Assembly: GCA_027533385.1 (NCBI GenBank)
Contig: JAPZUE010000025.1
Location: forward strand, 62,001 to 126,000
Origin: Rhizobium sp.
GTDB taxonomy: Bacteria > Pseudomonadota > Alphaproteobacteria > Rhizobiales > Rhizobiaceae
DNA: 64,000 bases
Direction: 5' to 3'
Below the pieces are notes generated by a model. That model was not told the origin of the DNA. It saw only the letters and a list, made by a program, of their open reading frames with translations, and did not search any database. Position numbers and translations under genes: made by a program. This document shows, piece after piece, positions 10,131 to 18,929 of the stretch (positions within the stretch are counted from its first letter, which is position 1; every line of letters starts with the position of its first letter).

Positions 10131-10351
10131 TGGCCGCCATACTCCTTCGGGGCTCGCCCCAGCCATTCTGCAATCATAGTAACGATTCGGTAAACGCTCG
10201 ATTTTTTCAGCACAAGCCCGGAAAACTGCTATGAGGCCGAATAAACACAGGAATGAGGCCGCATGATCTGCCTGCCAGCGGATGACGTCCGCTGCGGCAT
10301 CGGGATGGCAAAGACCCGCTTTCCTCGCGGGTTGCGATCTGCTATTTGACG

Positions 10352-10367
10352 TTTGCGTAAACGTAAA
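10352..10367 (+). promoter_or_regulatory. LiuR-like palindromic operator before the nitronate monooxygenase gene
   Basis: TTTGCGTAAACGTAAA is an inverted repeat of 7-base arms (one mismatch) around AA. From memory it resembles the operator of the MerR-family regulator LiuR, which controls branched-chain amino acid and fatty acid genes in proteobacteria. An overlapping TTGACGT arm starts at 10346. The site ends about 19 bases before the start codon, so a bound protein would block transcription. A closely related palindrome precedes the acyl-CoA ligase gene at 14272. Confidence 0.6.
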
Positions 10368-10386
10368 CTTCATGGGAGGTGAAGTG

Positions 10387-11346
10387 ATGGCCCTGCCGTC
10401 GATCCTGAAAGACAATCTGAGGCTCCCCGTCGTCGCCTCGCCGCTCTTCATCATATCGCATCCGAAGCTCACGCTCGCCCAGTGCAAGGCGGGCATCGTT
10501 GGCGCTTTCCCGGCACTGAACGCCCGCCCCGAGGCACAACTCGACGAGTGGCTGGCCGAGATCACCGAAGAGCTCGCCTCTCATAATGCGAAGAACCCGG
10601 ATCGCCCTGCGGCCCCCTTTGCCGTCAACCAGATCGTGCACATGTCGAACAAGCGGCTCGAGCACGACCTGACGATGTGCGTGAAATACAAGGTGCCGAT
10701 CGTCATTTCTTCGCTGGGCGCCGTTCCGGAAGTGAATGCCGCCGTGCATTCCTATGGCGGCATCGTGCTACATGACGTGATCAACAACCGCCACGCCAAT
10801 TCGGCGATCCGCAAGGGGGCCGACGGGCTGATCGCTGTTGCGACCGGCGCGGGCGGCCATGCCGGCACGCTGTCGCCGTTCGCACTCGTCCAGGAAATCC
10901 GCGAATGGTTCGACGGACCGCTGCTGCTCGCCGGTGCGATTGCCAATGGTGGCGCAATCCTTGCGGCCCAGGCGATGGGTGCCGACATGGCCTATATCGG
11001 CTCGCCCTTCATCGCGACCGAAGAGGCGCGCGCCTCAGAGGAATACAAGCAGGCGATCGTCGAGGCCCAAGCCAATGACATTGTCTATTCCAACTACTTT
11101 ACCGGCGTACACGGCAACTATCTGAAGCCGTCGATCAAGGCAGCCGGCCTCGACCCGGACAATCTGCCTGTTGCCGATCCCTCGAAGATGGATTTCGACA
11201 AGGCAACCACCGGCGCCAAGGCCTGGAAGGACATCTGGGGCTGCGGCCAGGGCATCGGCGCGGTCAAGGCCGTCGAGCCGGTCGCGGCCGTCGTTGACCG
11301 GCTTGAGCGCGAATACATAGGCGCAAAAAAGGCGATTTGCGGCTGA
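10387..11346 (+). CDS. Nitronate monooxygenase / 2-nitropropane dioxygenase family
   Basis: FMN-dependent TIM-barrel enzyme of 319 residues that oxidises nitronates. The glycine-rich GAGGHAGTLSPFALVQEI contains the conserved active-site His, and GADMAYIGSPFIATEEA forms the phosphate-binding end. The start at MALPSILKDN is chosen because GGAGGTGA sits just upstream; the frame continues upstream without such a site. A LiuR-like operator covers the promoter region. Proteins of this family in lipid or branched-chain catabolic loci are often detoxifying or reductase-like, so the true substrate is open. Confidence 0.88.
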   Translation: MALPSILKDNLRLPVVASPLFIISHPKLTLAQCKAGIVGAFPALNARPEAQLDEWLAEITEELASHNAKNPDRPAAPFAVNQIVHMSNKRLEHDLTMCVKYKVPIVISSLGAVPEVNAAVHSYGGIVLHDVINNRHANSAIRKGADGLIAVATGAGGHAGTLSPFALVQEIREWFDGPLLLAGAIANGGAILAAQAMGADMAYIGSPFIATEEARASEEYKQAIVEAQANDIVYSNYFTGVHGNYLKPSIKAAGLDPDNLPVADPSKMDFDKATTGAKAWKDIWGCGQGIGAVKAVEPVAAVVDRLEREYIGAKKAICG

Positions 11347-11396
11347 GGCCGCCGCTGATAGCGTCCCCGCAGAATCAGCTCTTTTGCGGGGACTTC

Positions 11397-12461
11397 ATGC
11401 GCCAGACCACCACACTCATTATGACTTTGCCCTTTATCCTTGGCGGCGCAGTTTCCACGCAGGCGGAGGATAGCGGCTACAGGGAGTTCAAGTCGTGGCA
11501 GATCCTCTGCGAACAGACCCTGTCCTGCAGCATGCGGCAGTTTCTCTCAGACAGTCCGCTATCGCGCATCGAACTGAAGCGGAGCGGCAAGCCGGAGGCG
11601 CCGGTCACCATCATGGTTTCGGTGAGCGACACGTCATTGACCGAAGGCCAAGGGGAGACCGAGGTCAGCATCAAGGTTGACGAGGAAGCGCCGGTCGTGG
11701 TGCGGGGTAGCGACATAGCCGTCGATAGCCTGGCGAGTTCCCTGACGCTGACCGGCGACTTCATCGGCAGCGGCCTGATCGAGATGCTGAAGAACGGTTC
11801 GAATGTGGCCGTCACAGTTTCCGGGAACGACAAGAGAGTGGCAGCGACGTTTCCCCTCTCCGGTGCGGCAGCGAGCCTTCTCTTCATCGACGAATACCAG
11901 GATCGTATCGGGCATACGGACGCCATGATTTCGAAGGGAGAAAAGGCACCAAATCCGCCTTTGCCCGTCAGCGACATCACGATGATCGAGGAACTGCCCG
12001 AAGCGATTCGCAGTCAATTCGCCGAGGGCGGCGCCTGTGCCAATACGGATATCTCGATGCTGGACGGCAACGCGCTCTCTCACCGGATCGACGAGAGCAC
12101 GACCATATACATCACGCCCTGCGGCCCCAGCGGCGCCTACAATGTGACCTATGTCGCCTTCGTCGATGCCTTCGACATGATCACGCCTCTCGCCTTCCCG
12201 GGCATGATCGACGGCGCGCCGAGCGCCAGCACCCTGGCCTTCAATCTTGGCTATGACTGGAAGGAGAGGACCTTCTCGTCCTTCTTCAAGGCACGTGGCG
12301 TCGGCGACTGCGGCACCTACAGCGAATGGAAACTGGTTGGGGGTGCCATGGGGACACAGCTGGCTCTTGTCGAGGAAGCCTCGCGCGACTGCCCGGTCGA
12401 GATCGACCAGAACGAAGCCGTTGATCTGTCCAACTGGCCGAAGACCTGGCCGCTCAAGTGA
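11397..12461 (+). CDS. DUF1176 family secreted protein
   Basis: A 354-residue protein with a Sec signal peptide (MRQTTTLIMTLPFILGGAVSTQAED). The motif YREFKSWQILCEQTLSCSMRQF near the mature N-terminus, with its Cys pair, resembles the invasion-associated-locus-B-like fold that often opens DUF1176 proteins. The C-terminal part contains RGVGDCGTYSEWKL, a region I associate with DUF1176. The function of the family is unknown. It starts 50 bases after the monooxygenase gene with GGGGA upstream of the ATG, so co-transcription is possible. A tRNA gene follows. Confidence 0.75.
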   Translation: MRQTTTLIMTLPFILGGAVSTQAEDSGYREFKSWQILCEQTLSCSMRQFLSDSPLSRIELKRSGKPEAPVTIMVSVSDTSLTEGQGETEVSIKVDEEAPVVVRGSDIAVDSLASSLTLTGDFIGSGLIEMLKNGSNVAVTVSGNDKRVAATFPLSGAAASLLFIDEYQDRIGHTDAMISKGEKAPNPPLPVSDITMIEELPEAIRSQFAEGGACANTDISMLDGNALSHRIDESTTIYITPCGPSGAYNVTYVAFVDAFDMITPLAFPGMIDGAPSASTLAFNLGYDWKERTFSSFFKARGVGDCGTYSEWKLVGGAMGTQLALVEEASRDCPVEIDQNEAVDLSNWPKTWPLK

Positions 12462-12585
12462 TTGAGGGGCTCACTTGGCGGTCGCGGAATTTTTCCCCGG
12501 CCGCCGAAATCCGTCTTGAAATCACCGGGCAATCCCTGTATCAGCCCCTCACCAATCGCGGCGGGTCATAACCCGGCCAGCGCGG

Positions 12586-12661
12586 GCCGCTTTAGCTCAG
12601 TCGGTAGAGCACATCATTCGTAATGATGGGGTCACGTGTTCGAGTCACGTAAGCGGCACCA
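12586..12661 (+). tRNA. tRNA-Thr (CGT)
   Basis: A complete cloverleaf of 76 bases with encoded CCA. The acceptor arms GCCGCTT and AAGCGGC pair perfectly. The anticodon stem CATCA/TGATG encloses TTCGTAA with anticodon CGT, which reads ACG (Thr). The T-loop is GTTCGAGTC-like. The ROK kinase gene on the other strand ends 23 bases beyond it. Confidence 0.96.
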
Positions 12662-12684
12662 CTCATCTTCCGACCTTCAGCAGT

Positions 12685-13647
12685 TCACGTCGAAACGCTC
12701 GCGGTTTCTTTATGTACCGCATTCAAGACTGCGCCCAGCATGCCGGCTTCGGCGCCGTGGCGGCTAGGTTCCAAGCGGCAGTCGAAGGGAAGCAGGGGCG
12801 CCAGATGGTGGCGGATGCGCTCGAAGAACCAGGGCTGGCTGCCGAAGCCGCCACCGATGACGGTGACTTCGGGATCGACAAGCGCGTGGATGGCAGCAAC
12901 TCCGACCGAACTGCGGCGGGCGAGATCGTCGATGGTATCACGGGCTGCCGCATCGCCGGCATCCGCCCGCTCGAACAGTTCACGCACACCGCCAAGTTCC
13001 GGGTGGCGCGAGAGCACGCCACGGGTGCCGACCTCATCTTCGAACAATCCGTTTTCCGACACCGGTGCGCGATCATGCACCCCGGCACCGGTCGGAAGGT
13101 AAGCGATTTCACCGGCGCGGCCGAAGGCGCCACGCAGCATCTGACCAGCGATCACCAAACCCATGCCGACGCCCGTGCCGAAGGACAAGAAGGCGACGCT
13201 GTCCAGCCCCCTCCCCGCTCCAGCGACAGCCTCACCGAAAGCGGCGAGGTTCACGTCGTTTTCGACGTCGACCGGCAGGTGCAGCCGCTTCGCCATCAGT
13301 TCGGCCAATGGCCGATCCTCCGGGAGGGCCAGATTGGGGGAGAGCGAGGCAAGGCCGGTCTGTGGCGATACCGCGCTGGGCACGCCGATCACCACGCGGC
13401 GGACGGCTTTGACATCAAGCCCGGCTTCGGCGGCAAGCGCAACGACAATGCGCGCCATCTGGTCCAGCACGGGAGCGCCAGGACCATGCTCCGTCGGCTG
13501 GCGGAGGGTCGCGAGCACGCGTCCTTCAAGATCCGCAATACCGGCGAGGATCTTCGTACCGCCGAGATCGATGCCGACCACGGCGCCCGCCTTCCCTGCG
13601 CTGCCCGCCTGCGCTTCGGTCCCGCCGATCCTCTGGTTGCCGTGCAT
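12685..13647 (-). CDS. ROK-family sugar kinase
   Basis: A 320-residue ROK kinase of the glucokinase/fructokinase/N-acetylhexosamine kinase group. The phosphate-binding motif VVGIDLGGTKILAGI is at about 22-36 and the catalytic Asp lies in VENDVNLAAFGEA. There is no N-terminal helix-turn-helix, so it is an enzyme and not a repressor. The usual ROK zinc motif (CxCGxxGCxE) and the preceding GHM-type histidine are absent: the position reads AGEIAYLPTGAG. GGGAGAT lies 5 bases before the ATG. The sugar is not predictable, and no sugar transporter adjoins it. Confidence 0.85.
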   Translation of the reverse strand: MHGNQRIGGTEAQAGSAGKAGAVVGIDLGGTKILAGIADLEGRVLATLRQPTEHGPGAPVLDQMARIVVALAAEAGLDVKAVRRVVIGVPSAVSPQTGLASLSPNLALPEDRPLAELMAKRLHLPVDVENDVNLAAFGEAVAGAGRGLDSVAFLSFGTGVGMGLVIAGQMLRGAFGRAGEIAYLPTGAGVHDRAPVSENGLFEDEVGTRGVLSRHPELGGVRELFERADAGDAAARDTIDDLARRSSVGVAAIHALVDPEVTVIGGGFGSQPWFFERIRHHLAPLLPFDCRLEPSRHGAEAGMLGAVLNAVHKETASVST

Positions 13648-13718
13648 GCCTATCTCCCGAAAACCACTCTGCGGTGTGATTTCCCCGCTCCGGCGTCGCT
13701 TGTCAACAACGAGAGAAA

Positions 13719-13742
13719 GGCGCCACCCATGCGGGCAGCGCC
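13719..13742 (-). terminator. Terminator after the PRC-barrel gene
   Basis: On the minus strand GGCGC/GCGCC and an inner CCC/GGG form an interrupted hairpin followed by CTTTCTCTC. It lies 37 bases after the stop of the PRC-barrel gene and before the ROK gene, so it fits a factor-independent terminator of moderate strength. Confidence 0.5.
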
Positions 13743-13778
13743 TGTTATGTTTTGCCTGGGACGTGGGTCGCCTGATGG

Positions 13779-14174
13779 TCAGATCCAGTAAGGCGGGACG
13801 CCATAGTAATCATATACCGAGCGACCGTTGTCGTGGTACCAGTCCTCACTGTCGTCGCGATAACGGGGTGCCGCTTCGATCTGGCTCTTGATCAAGTCGA
13901 TCCGGTAGCCGTCGAGATCCTCGTCATAGGTCAGCTTTTCCCAGGGCAGCGGGTAATAGTCGTCACCGATGCCCCAGAAGCCGCCGAAACTCAAAACAGC
14001 ATAGGCGACCCGCCCGCCGCGTTTCTCGAGAATGATCCGCTGAATGGAACCGATGCGCTCTCCATCGCGGCCGTAGACTGCGGTGCCTTCTACCTTGTCA
14101 CTGGCAATCAGGCTCGGGGTATCCTTGACGTACGGGTCCTTGCCGGCAGTCTTAACTTGGTTCTCGCTCAACAT
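13779..14174 (-). CDS. PRC-barrel domain protein
   Basis: A 131-residue soluble protein. The PRC-barrel fold spans about 22-90, with TPSLIASDKVEGTAVYGRDGERIGSIQRIILEKRGGRVAYAVLSFGGFWGIGDDYYPLPW, which is the form common in rhizobial stress-associated proteins. The C-terminal 40 residues are acidic and Tyr-rich, ending in DYYGVPPYWI. The start at MLSENQ has GGAGG 8 bases upstream. It stands alone in its own transcription unit with a terminator. Such proteins are often general-stress induced, but nothing here proves that. Confidence 0.85.
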   Translation of the reverse strand: MLSENQVKTAGKDPYVKDTPSLIASDKVEGTAVYGRDGERIGSIQRIILEKRGGRVAYAVLSFGGFWGIGDDYYPLPWEKLTYDEDLDGYRIDLIKSQIEAAPRYRDDSEDWYHDNGRSVYDYYGVPPYWI

Positions 14175-14271
14175 TGGAATGTCCTCCTTCATGGTTGTCG
14201 ATATAGGAGGTAACGGAGAGTGCAGGCGCATGGTTCCGGGCAAGAGGCTGTGAAGCCGATCGATGGCATTG

Positions 14272-14287
14272 TTGACGTTTACGTCAA
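14272..14287 (+). promoter_or_regulatory. LiuR-like operator before the acyl-CoA ligase gene
   Basis: TTGACGTTTACGTCAA has perfect 7-base inverted arms around TT and matches my recollection of the LiuR operator. A TATATAG stretch begins 3 bases downstream, so the operator overlaps the likely -35 region. The start of the acyl-CoA ligase gene is about 118 bases further on. It is a better match than the related site at 10352. Confidence 0.65.
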
Positions 14288-14404
14288 GGTTATATAGCGT
14301 TCTTACACTTGCACTGCTGATGTGGAAGCATAAGCTTCGGTGCCTGAGGAGGAACCGGTCCCGCTAGGGCGTGCACAGAAGATGACAGATGTCGGGAGGA
14401 ATAC

Positions 14405-16111
14405 ATGACGGACACCATGAGCCGCCTCAGCGGTCGCGCCGCCGAGAAAATCTGGATCAACTCCTACCCCGCCGCCGTGCCGGCAGAGATCGCGCCGCAT
14501 GCGCATCCGTCGCTCGGTGCGCTTTTTGAAGCCAGCTGCGCCAAATTCGCTGATCGCCTCGCCTTCTCCAGCATGGGCCGCGGCATGACCTTCCGCGAGC
14601 TTGAGCAGCAGTCCCGCAAGGTCGGCGCCTGGCTGCAGTCCAAGGGTCTCGTCAAGGGTGACCGCGTCGCCGTCATGACCCCGAACATCCTGCAGAACCC
14701 GGTGAGCGCGTACGGCATCCTTCGGGCCGGCATGACCGTGGTCAACGTCAACCCGCTCTACACGCCGCGCGAACTGGAACACCAGCTCAAGGATTCCGGC
14801 GCCAAGGCGATCATCGTGCTCGAAAATTTCGCCCACACGGTCGAACAGGTGGTGGCCCGCACAGACGTGAAGCATGTCGTGGTCTGCGCCATGGGCGACA
14901 TGCTCGGGTTTAAGGGCCACATCGTCAATCTCGTGGTGCGCAAGGTGAAGAAGCTCGTACCGGCCTGGTCGATCCCTGGTCATACCGGCTTCAAGGCGAT
15001 GCTGGCCGAAGGCGAGAAGCTGTCGCTGAAGCCTGTCGACGTGGTGTCGAGCGACGTTGCCTTCCTGCAGTATACGGGCGGCACGACCGGCGTCTCAAAG
15101 GGCGCCACGCTCACCCATGCCAACCTGCTCGCCAACAAGCAGCAGATCGCGCTGTGGCTGGAAGCCGCCTTTGCCGGCAAGTCGCGTCCCGACGTGCTGA
15201 ACTTCGTCTGCGCATTGCCGCTGTACCATATCTTCGCGCTGACAGTGAATTCGCTGATGGGCATTGCGCTCGGCGCGCACAATCTGTTGATCGCCAATCC
15301 GCGCGACATTCCGGCCTTCATCAAGGAGCTGCAGAGCTTCAAGGCGCATGTCTTCCCGGGCCTCAACACGCTGTTCAACGCGATGATGAACAACCCGGAA
15401 TTCAAGAAGATCGACTTCTCCTCGATGATGCTGGTGCTCGCTGGCGGCATGGCGGTCCAGCGGCCCGTCGCCGAGCGCTGGCTCGACATGACGGGCCGGC
15501 CGATCACCGAGGGCTACGGCCTCTCGGAAACCTCGCCGGTTGCCACCGTCAACCGCCTCGATGCGCGTGAATTCTCCGGCATGATCGGCCTGCCCCTGCC
15601 CTCGACCGACATCGAGATCCGCGACGAGGACGGCAACACGCTGCCGATCGGCGAAGTGGGCGAAATCTGCATCCGTGGCCCGCAGGTCATGGCCGGCTAT
15701 TGGCAGCGCCCGGAAGAGACGGCCAAGGTGATGAGCGCCGATGGCTTCTTCCGCTCCGGCGACATGGGCCTGATGGACGAGCGCGGCTATGTGAAGATCG
15801 TCGACCGCAAGAAGGACATGATCCTCGTTTCCGGCTTCAACGTCTATCCGAACGAGATCGAGGAAGTCGCCGTGATGCACGCCGGCGTCTTGGAATGCGC
15901 CGCTGTCGGCGTGCCGGACGAACATTCGGGCGAGGCGGTGAAGCTCTTCGTGGTGAAGAAGGATCCAAACCTGACCATCGACGAGTTGAAGGCGCATTGC
16001 GCCGCCAATCTCACCAATTACAAGCGTCCGCGCTACATCGAATTTCGCACCGAACTGCCGAAGACCAATGTCGGCAAGATCCTGCGGCGCGAGCTGCGCG
16101 ACGGAAAATAA
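14405..16111 (+). CDS. Long-chain acyl-CoA synthetase (FadD-like)
   Basis: ANL-superfamily ligase of 568 residues that activates fatty acids with ATP and CoA. The P-loop is YTGGTTGVSKGATLTH, the adenylate motif YGLSETSPV, the hinge DRKKDMILVSGFNVYPNEIE and the catalytic Lys lies in NVGKILRREL near the C-terminus. GGGAGG is 6 bases before the ATG. The length and the ILQNPVSAYGILRAGMTVVNVNPLYTPRELEHQLKDSGAKAIIVLE region match FadD more than medium-chain relatives. A LiuR-like operator at 14272 suggests control together with lipid or branched-chain catabolism. A hairpin terminator follows. Confidence 0.9.
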   Translation: MTDTMSRLSGRAAEKIWINSYPAAVPAEIAPHAHPSLGALFEASCAKFADRLAFSSMGRGMTFRELEQQSRKVGAWLQSKGLVKGDRVAVMTPNILQNPVSAYGILRAGMTVVNVNPLYTPRELEHQLKDSGAKAIIVLENFAHTVEQVVARTDVKHVVVCAMGDMLGFKGHIVNLVVRKVKKLVPAWSIPGHTGFKAMLAEGEKLSLKPVDVVSSDVAFLQYTGGTTGVSKGATLTHANLLANKQQIALWLEAAFAGKSRPDVLNFVCALPLYHIFALTVNSLMGIALGAHNLLIANPRDIPAFIKELQSFKAHVFPGLNTLFNAMMNNPEFKKIDFSSMMLVLAGGMAVQRPVAERWLDMTGRPITEGYGLSETSPVATVNRLDAREFSGMIGLPLPSTDIEIRDEDGNTLPIGEVGEICIRGPQVMAGYWQRPEETAKVMSADGFFRSGDMGLMDERGYVKIVDRKKDMILVSGFNVYPNEIEEVAVMHAGVLECAAVGVPDEHSGEAVKLFVVKKDPNLTIDELKAHCAANLTNYKRPRYIEFRTELPKTNVGKILRRELRDGK

Positions 16112-16120
16112 ATCGATTTA
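16109..16120 (+). promoter_or_regulatory. LacI-type palindrome upstream of pgi
   Basis: TAAATCGATTTA is a perfect 12-base palindrome centred on CG, the form typical of LacI-family operators. It overlaps the stop codon of the ligase gene and lies about 95 bases before pgi. A near copy precedes the PfkB kinase gene at 18876. The shared motif at two sugar-phosphate genes is the main argument for its being real. Confidence 0.45.
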
Positions 16121-16125
16121 AATTT

Positions 16126-16145
16126 GGGGAGGCTTCTGCCTCCCC
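16126..16145 (+). terminator. Terminator after the acyl-CoA ligase gene
   Basis: A perfect 8-base-pair stem (GGGGAGGC / GCCTCCCC) with a TTCT loop is followed by TTCGTCTTG. It begins 15 bases after the stop codon. The T-run is weak, so termination may be partial. Confidence 0.65.
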
Positions 16146-16213
16146 TTCGTCTTGATCCCGTCTCAAGTCACTAATAAGGTCCCCGACATCATCGTCGAAC
16201 CAGGGACATTCCG

Positions 16214-17842
16214 ATGCAATCCATCATCGACACACTGACGAGCACGGTCGCTGCCACCCATGCCGAGGACCTGCGCGCAGCCTTTGCCGCCGATCCCCAG
16301 CGCTTCAGCCGTTTTTCCGCCTCGCTCGACGATCTGTTGATGGATTATTCCAAATGCGCTGTGAATGACGAGGTGCTCGACCAGCTCGAGCAGTTGATGA
16401 CGGCGGTCGGCGTCGCCGAAAAGCGCAACGAAATGTTTTCGGGCGTGCCGATCAATTTCACCGAAGGCCGCGCTGTTTTGCACACGGCGCTGCGCAACCG
16501 CTCCAACCGCCCCGTCATCGTTGATGGCCGTGACGTCATGCCTGACGTGAACGGCGTTCTCGACGCCATGGGCAAGTTTGCCGATGGCATTCGCTCCGGC
16601 GAGATGAAGGGCGCGACAGGCAAGGCCATCACTGACGTCGTCAATATCGGCATTGGCGGTTCGGATCTCGGTCCCGTGATGGCCACGCTGGCGCTCTCGC
16701 CGTTCCATGACGGCCCGCGCCTGCATTTCGTCTCCAATATCGACGGCGCGCATATCGCCGACACGCTGAAGACGCTCTCTGCCGAGACCACCCTCTTCAT
16801 CGTCGCGTCGAAGACCTTCACCACCATCGAGACGATGACCAATGCCCAGACGGCGCGCGCCTTCATCGCCGATGCGCTGGGTGAAGCCGCCGTCGGCCAT
16901 CATTTCTGCGCCGTCTCGACCGCCCTCGACAAGGTCGCAGCCTTCGGCATCGATCAGGCCCGCGTCTTCGGTTTCTGGGACTGGGTCGGCGGACGTTATT
17001 CCATCTGGTCGGCGATCGGCCTGCCGCTGATGATCGCGATCGGCCCGGACAATTTCGGCGATTTCCTTGCCGGCGGGCATGCGATGGACGAGCATTTCCG
17101 CAATGCGCCCTTCCGGCAGAACCTGCCGATGCTGCTCGGCGCGCTCGGCGTCTATCACCGCAACGTTTTGAACTATGCGACGCGGGCCATCCTGCCCTAT
17201 GATCAGCGCCTGTCGCGCTTCCCGGCCTATCTGCAGCAGCTGGACATGGAATCGAACGGCAAAAGCGTCACGATCGACGGCAAGCCGGTCCAGGGCGCGT
17301 CCGGTCCCGTCGTCTGGGGCGAGCCTGGGACCAATGGCCAGCACGCCTTCTACCAGCTCATCCACCAGGGCACGAGCGTCATCCCGGTCGAATTCCTGAT
17401 CGCCGCCAACGGCTTCGAACCGGAGCTGCGCCACCAGCACGAACTCCTGATCGCCAATTGCCTCGCCCAGTCGGAAGCTTTGATGAAGGGCCGCACACTC
17501 GCTGAGGCCAAGAGCCAGCTGACCGCCAAGGGTGTGCCCGACGAAGAAGCCGACTTCCTCGCCCCGCACCGCGTCTTCTCCGGCAACCGCCCCTCGATCA
17601 CCTTCGTCTACGAGCAGCTGACCCCCTTCACGCTCGGTCGCCTGATCGCGCTCTACGAACACCGCGTCTTCGTCGAAGGCGTCGTCTTCCGCATCAACTC
17701 CTTCGACCAGTGGGGCGTGGAGCTTGGCAAGGAACTGGCGACGGGGCTCTTGCCGGTGGTGCAGGGCAAGGTCGCGGCCACGGGGCACGACAGCTCTACG
17801 GCGGGGCTGGTCTCGGCGTTGGCTGAGCGGCGGCAGGGTTAA
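16214..17842 (+). CDS. pgi: Glucose-6-phosphate isomerase
   Basis: A 542-residue enzyme that interconverts glucose 6-phosphate and fructose 6-phosphate. The two PGI signatures are present: [22 protein letters not shown] and the C-terminal [26 protein letters not shown] binds the phosphate, and the catalytic-site segments ESNGKSV and [12 protein letters not shown] are intact. It is convergent with the PfkB kinase gene, and the two share a terminator at 17874. Both are preceded by a LacI-like palindrome, consistent with joint control of hexose-phosphate entry. Confidence 0.96.
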   Translation: MQSIIDTLTSTVAATHAEDLRAAFAADPQRFSRFSASLDDLLMDYSKCAVNDEVLDQLEQLMTAVGVAEKRNEMFSGVPINFTEGRAVLHTALRNRSNRPVIVDGRDVMPDVNGVLDAMGKFADGIRSGEMKGATGKAITDVVNIGIGGSDLGPVMATLALSPFHDGPRLHFVSNIDGAHIADTLKTLSAETTLFIVASKTFTTIETMTNAQTARAFIADALGEAAVGHHFCAVSTALDKVAAFGIDQARVFGFWDWVGGRYSIWSAIGLPLMIAIGPDNFGDFLAGGHAMDEHFRNAPFRQNLPMLLGALGVYHRNVLNYATRAILPYDQRLSRFPAYLQQLDMESNGKSVTIDGKPVQGASGPVVWGEPGTNGQHAFYQLIHQGTSVIPVEFLIAANGFEPELRHQHELLIANCLAQSEALMKGRTLAEAKSQLTAKGVPDEEADFLAPHRVFSGNRPSITFVYEQLTPFTLGRLIALYEHRVFVEGVVFRINSFDQWGVELGKELATGLLPVVQGKVAATGHDSSTAGLVSALAERRQG

Positions 17843-17873
17843 GCGGCGGCAAGGTAAGCACTGATGAACAAAA

Positions 17874-17900
17874 GGCCGGGAAGCTCCCGGCCTTTTCCTT
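17874..17900. terminator. Bidirectional terminator between pgi and the PfkB kinase gene
   Basis: GGCCGGGA and TCCCGGCC form a perfect 8-base-pair stem with an AGC loop. AAAA precedes it and TTTTCCTTT follows it, so it can serve both convergent genes. Confidence 0.85.
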
Positions 17901-17923
17901 TGAAAAGTTGTTGGAGGTTTACC

Positions 17924-18850
17924 TCAGAAACCAATCTCCGCCGCCGTCGGCGGGTTGGCCCCTGCCCGCGATACGGTGACGGCCGCCGCCTTGGCGCCTA
18001 CCGTCAGCGCCTCGCGCACAGCCTCTTCCGAGAGCGTCGCCACCTTCTCCTTGGTCAGCAGTCCCTGACGCTTCAACGACGCCAGAATGCCCGCGTCGAA
18101 CGTGTCGCCGGCGCCGACGGTGTCGACCACTTCCACCTTGTTCGACGGCACCGAGACCTTGAAATTGGCGGTATAGGCGGTCGCGCCCTCGGCGCCCTTG
18201 GTCAGAACCACGAGCTTGGCGCCGCGCGTCAGCCAGTAGGCGGCGCGCTCGTCCTGGGTCCCCTGGAGATCGAACCAGTCGAGGTCTTCGTCGGAGAATT
18301 TCAGGATGTCGGACATGTCGGCCATGCGGGCGATGCGCGCCTTGTGGGCTTCCTTGTCCTTGATGAAGCCGGGGCGGATGTTCGGGTCGAGCGAGATGAC
18401 GCGGGTCTTGTGCTCGCGGGTCATCAGCGCTTCATAGGTCGAGCCGCAGGGTTCCGGGATCAGGCTGATGGCGCCGAAATGCAGGGCTTCGCAGCTGTCG
18501 TCGAGCGTGGGCAGATCAGCTTCGGTGATCATCCGGCCTGCGGTGTTTTCGTCGTAGAAGGCGTAAGATGCCTGGCCATTGGTCAGCTTGACCAGTGCGA
18601 TCGTGCAGGGGCGCGAGAGCGTGGCGCAATAGCTGAAATCGACGCCCGAGGATTTCAGCGTGTCGCGCAGTATGTCGCCCAGCATGTCGTCGGACAGGCC
18701 GGTGAAGAAGCCAGTCTCGATGCCGAGGCGCCCGAGCGCAATCGCCGTGTTGAAGATCGCGCCGCCGGCATAGGGCGCAAAGGCGCGCTCGCCGAGCGTG
18801 GTTTCGCGTGGCAACATGTCGATCAGCGCTTCGCCGCAACACAGGATCAT
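17924..18850 (-). CDS. PfkB-family carbohydrate kinase, probable fructokinase
   Basis: A 308-residue ribokinase-fold kinase. The N-terminus MILCCGEALIDMLPRE and the GGAIFNTAIALGRLG glycine motif are typical of fructokinases, and the C-terminal anion hole with catalytic Asp is VGAGDTFDAGIL. The start has GGGAGG 6 bases upstream. It faces pgi, so fructose entering as free sugar through FrcBCA (26-29 kb) could be phosphorylated here and isomerised by Pgi. The substrate is inferred from motif and context only. A LacI-like palindrome lies 26 bases upstream. Confidence 0.85.
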   Translation of the reverse strand: MILCCGEALIDMLPRETTLGERAFAPYAGGAIFNTAIALGRLGIETGFFTGLSDDMLGDILRDTLKSSGVDFSYCATLSRPCTIALVKLTNGQASYAFYDENTAGRMITEADLPTLDDSCEALHFGAISLIPEPCGSTYEALMTREHKTRVISLDPNIRPGFIKDKEAHKARIARMADMSDILKFSDEDLDWFDLQGTQDERAAYWLTRGAKLVVLTKGAEGATAYTANFKVSVPSNKVEVVDTVGAGDTFDAGILASLKRQGLLTKEKVATLSEEAVREALTVGAKAAAVTVSRAGANPPTAAEIGF

Positions 18851-18875
18851 CAAGACCTCCCAGACGTCATCTTTC

Positions 18876-18887
18876 AATCGATTTAAA
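18876..18887 (-). promoter_or_regulatory. LacI-type palindrome upstream of the PfkB kinase gene
   Basis: On the minus strand TTTAAATCGATTGA is a one-mismatch version of the palindrome found before pgi at 16109. It is just upstream of the ribosome-binding site of the kinase gene, where a repressor could act. Confidence 0.45.
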
Positions 18888-18929
18888 CCAAGTCAGCCCT
18901 TTATGCCAGAGGGCGTCATGGGCATTTGC

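Noticed and set aside
16163..17788. 541-residue open frame opposite pgi
   Set aside because: It is antisense to a gene with all PGI signatures; its amino acid make-up (many Asp, Arg, His, Gly) is that of an antisense frame in high-GC DNA.
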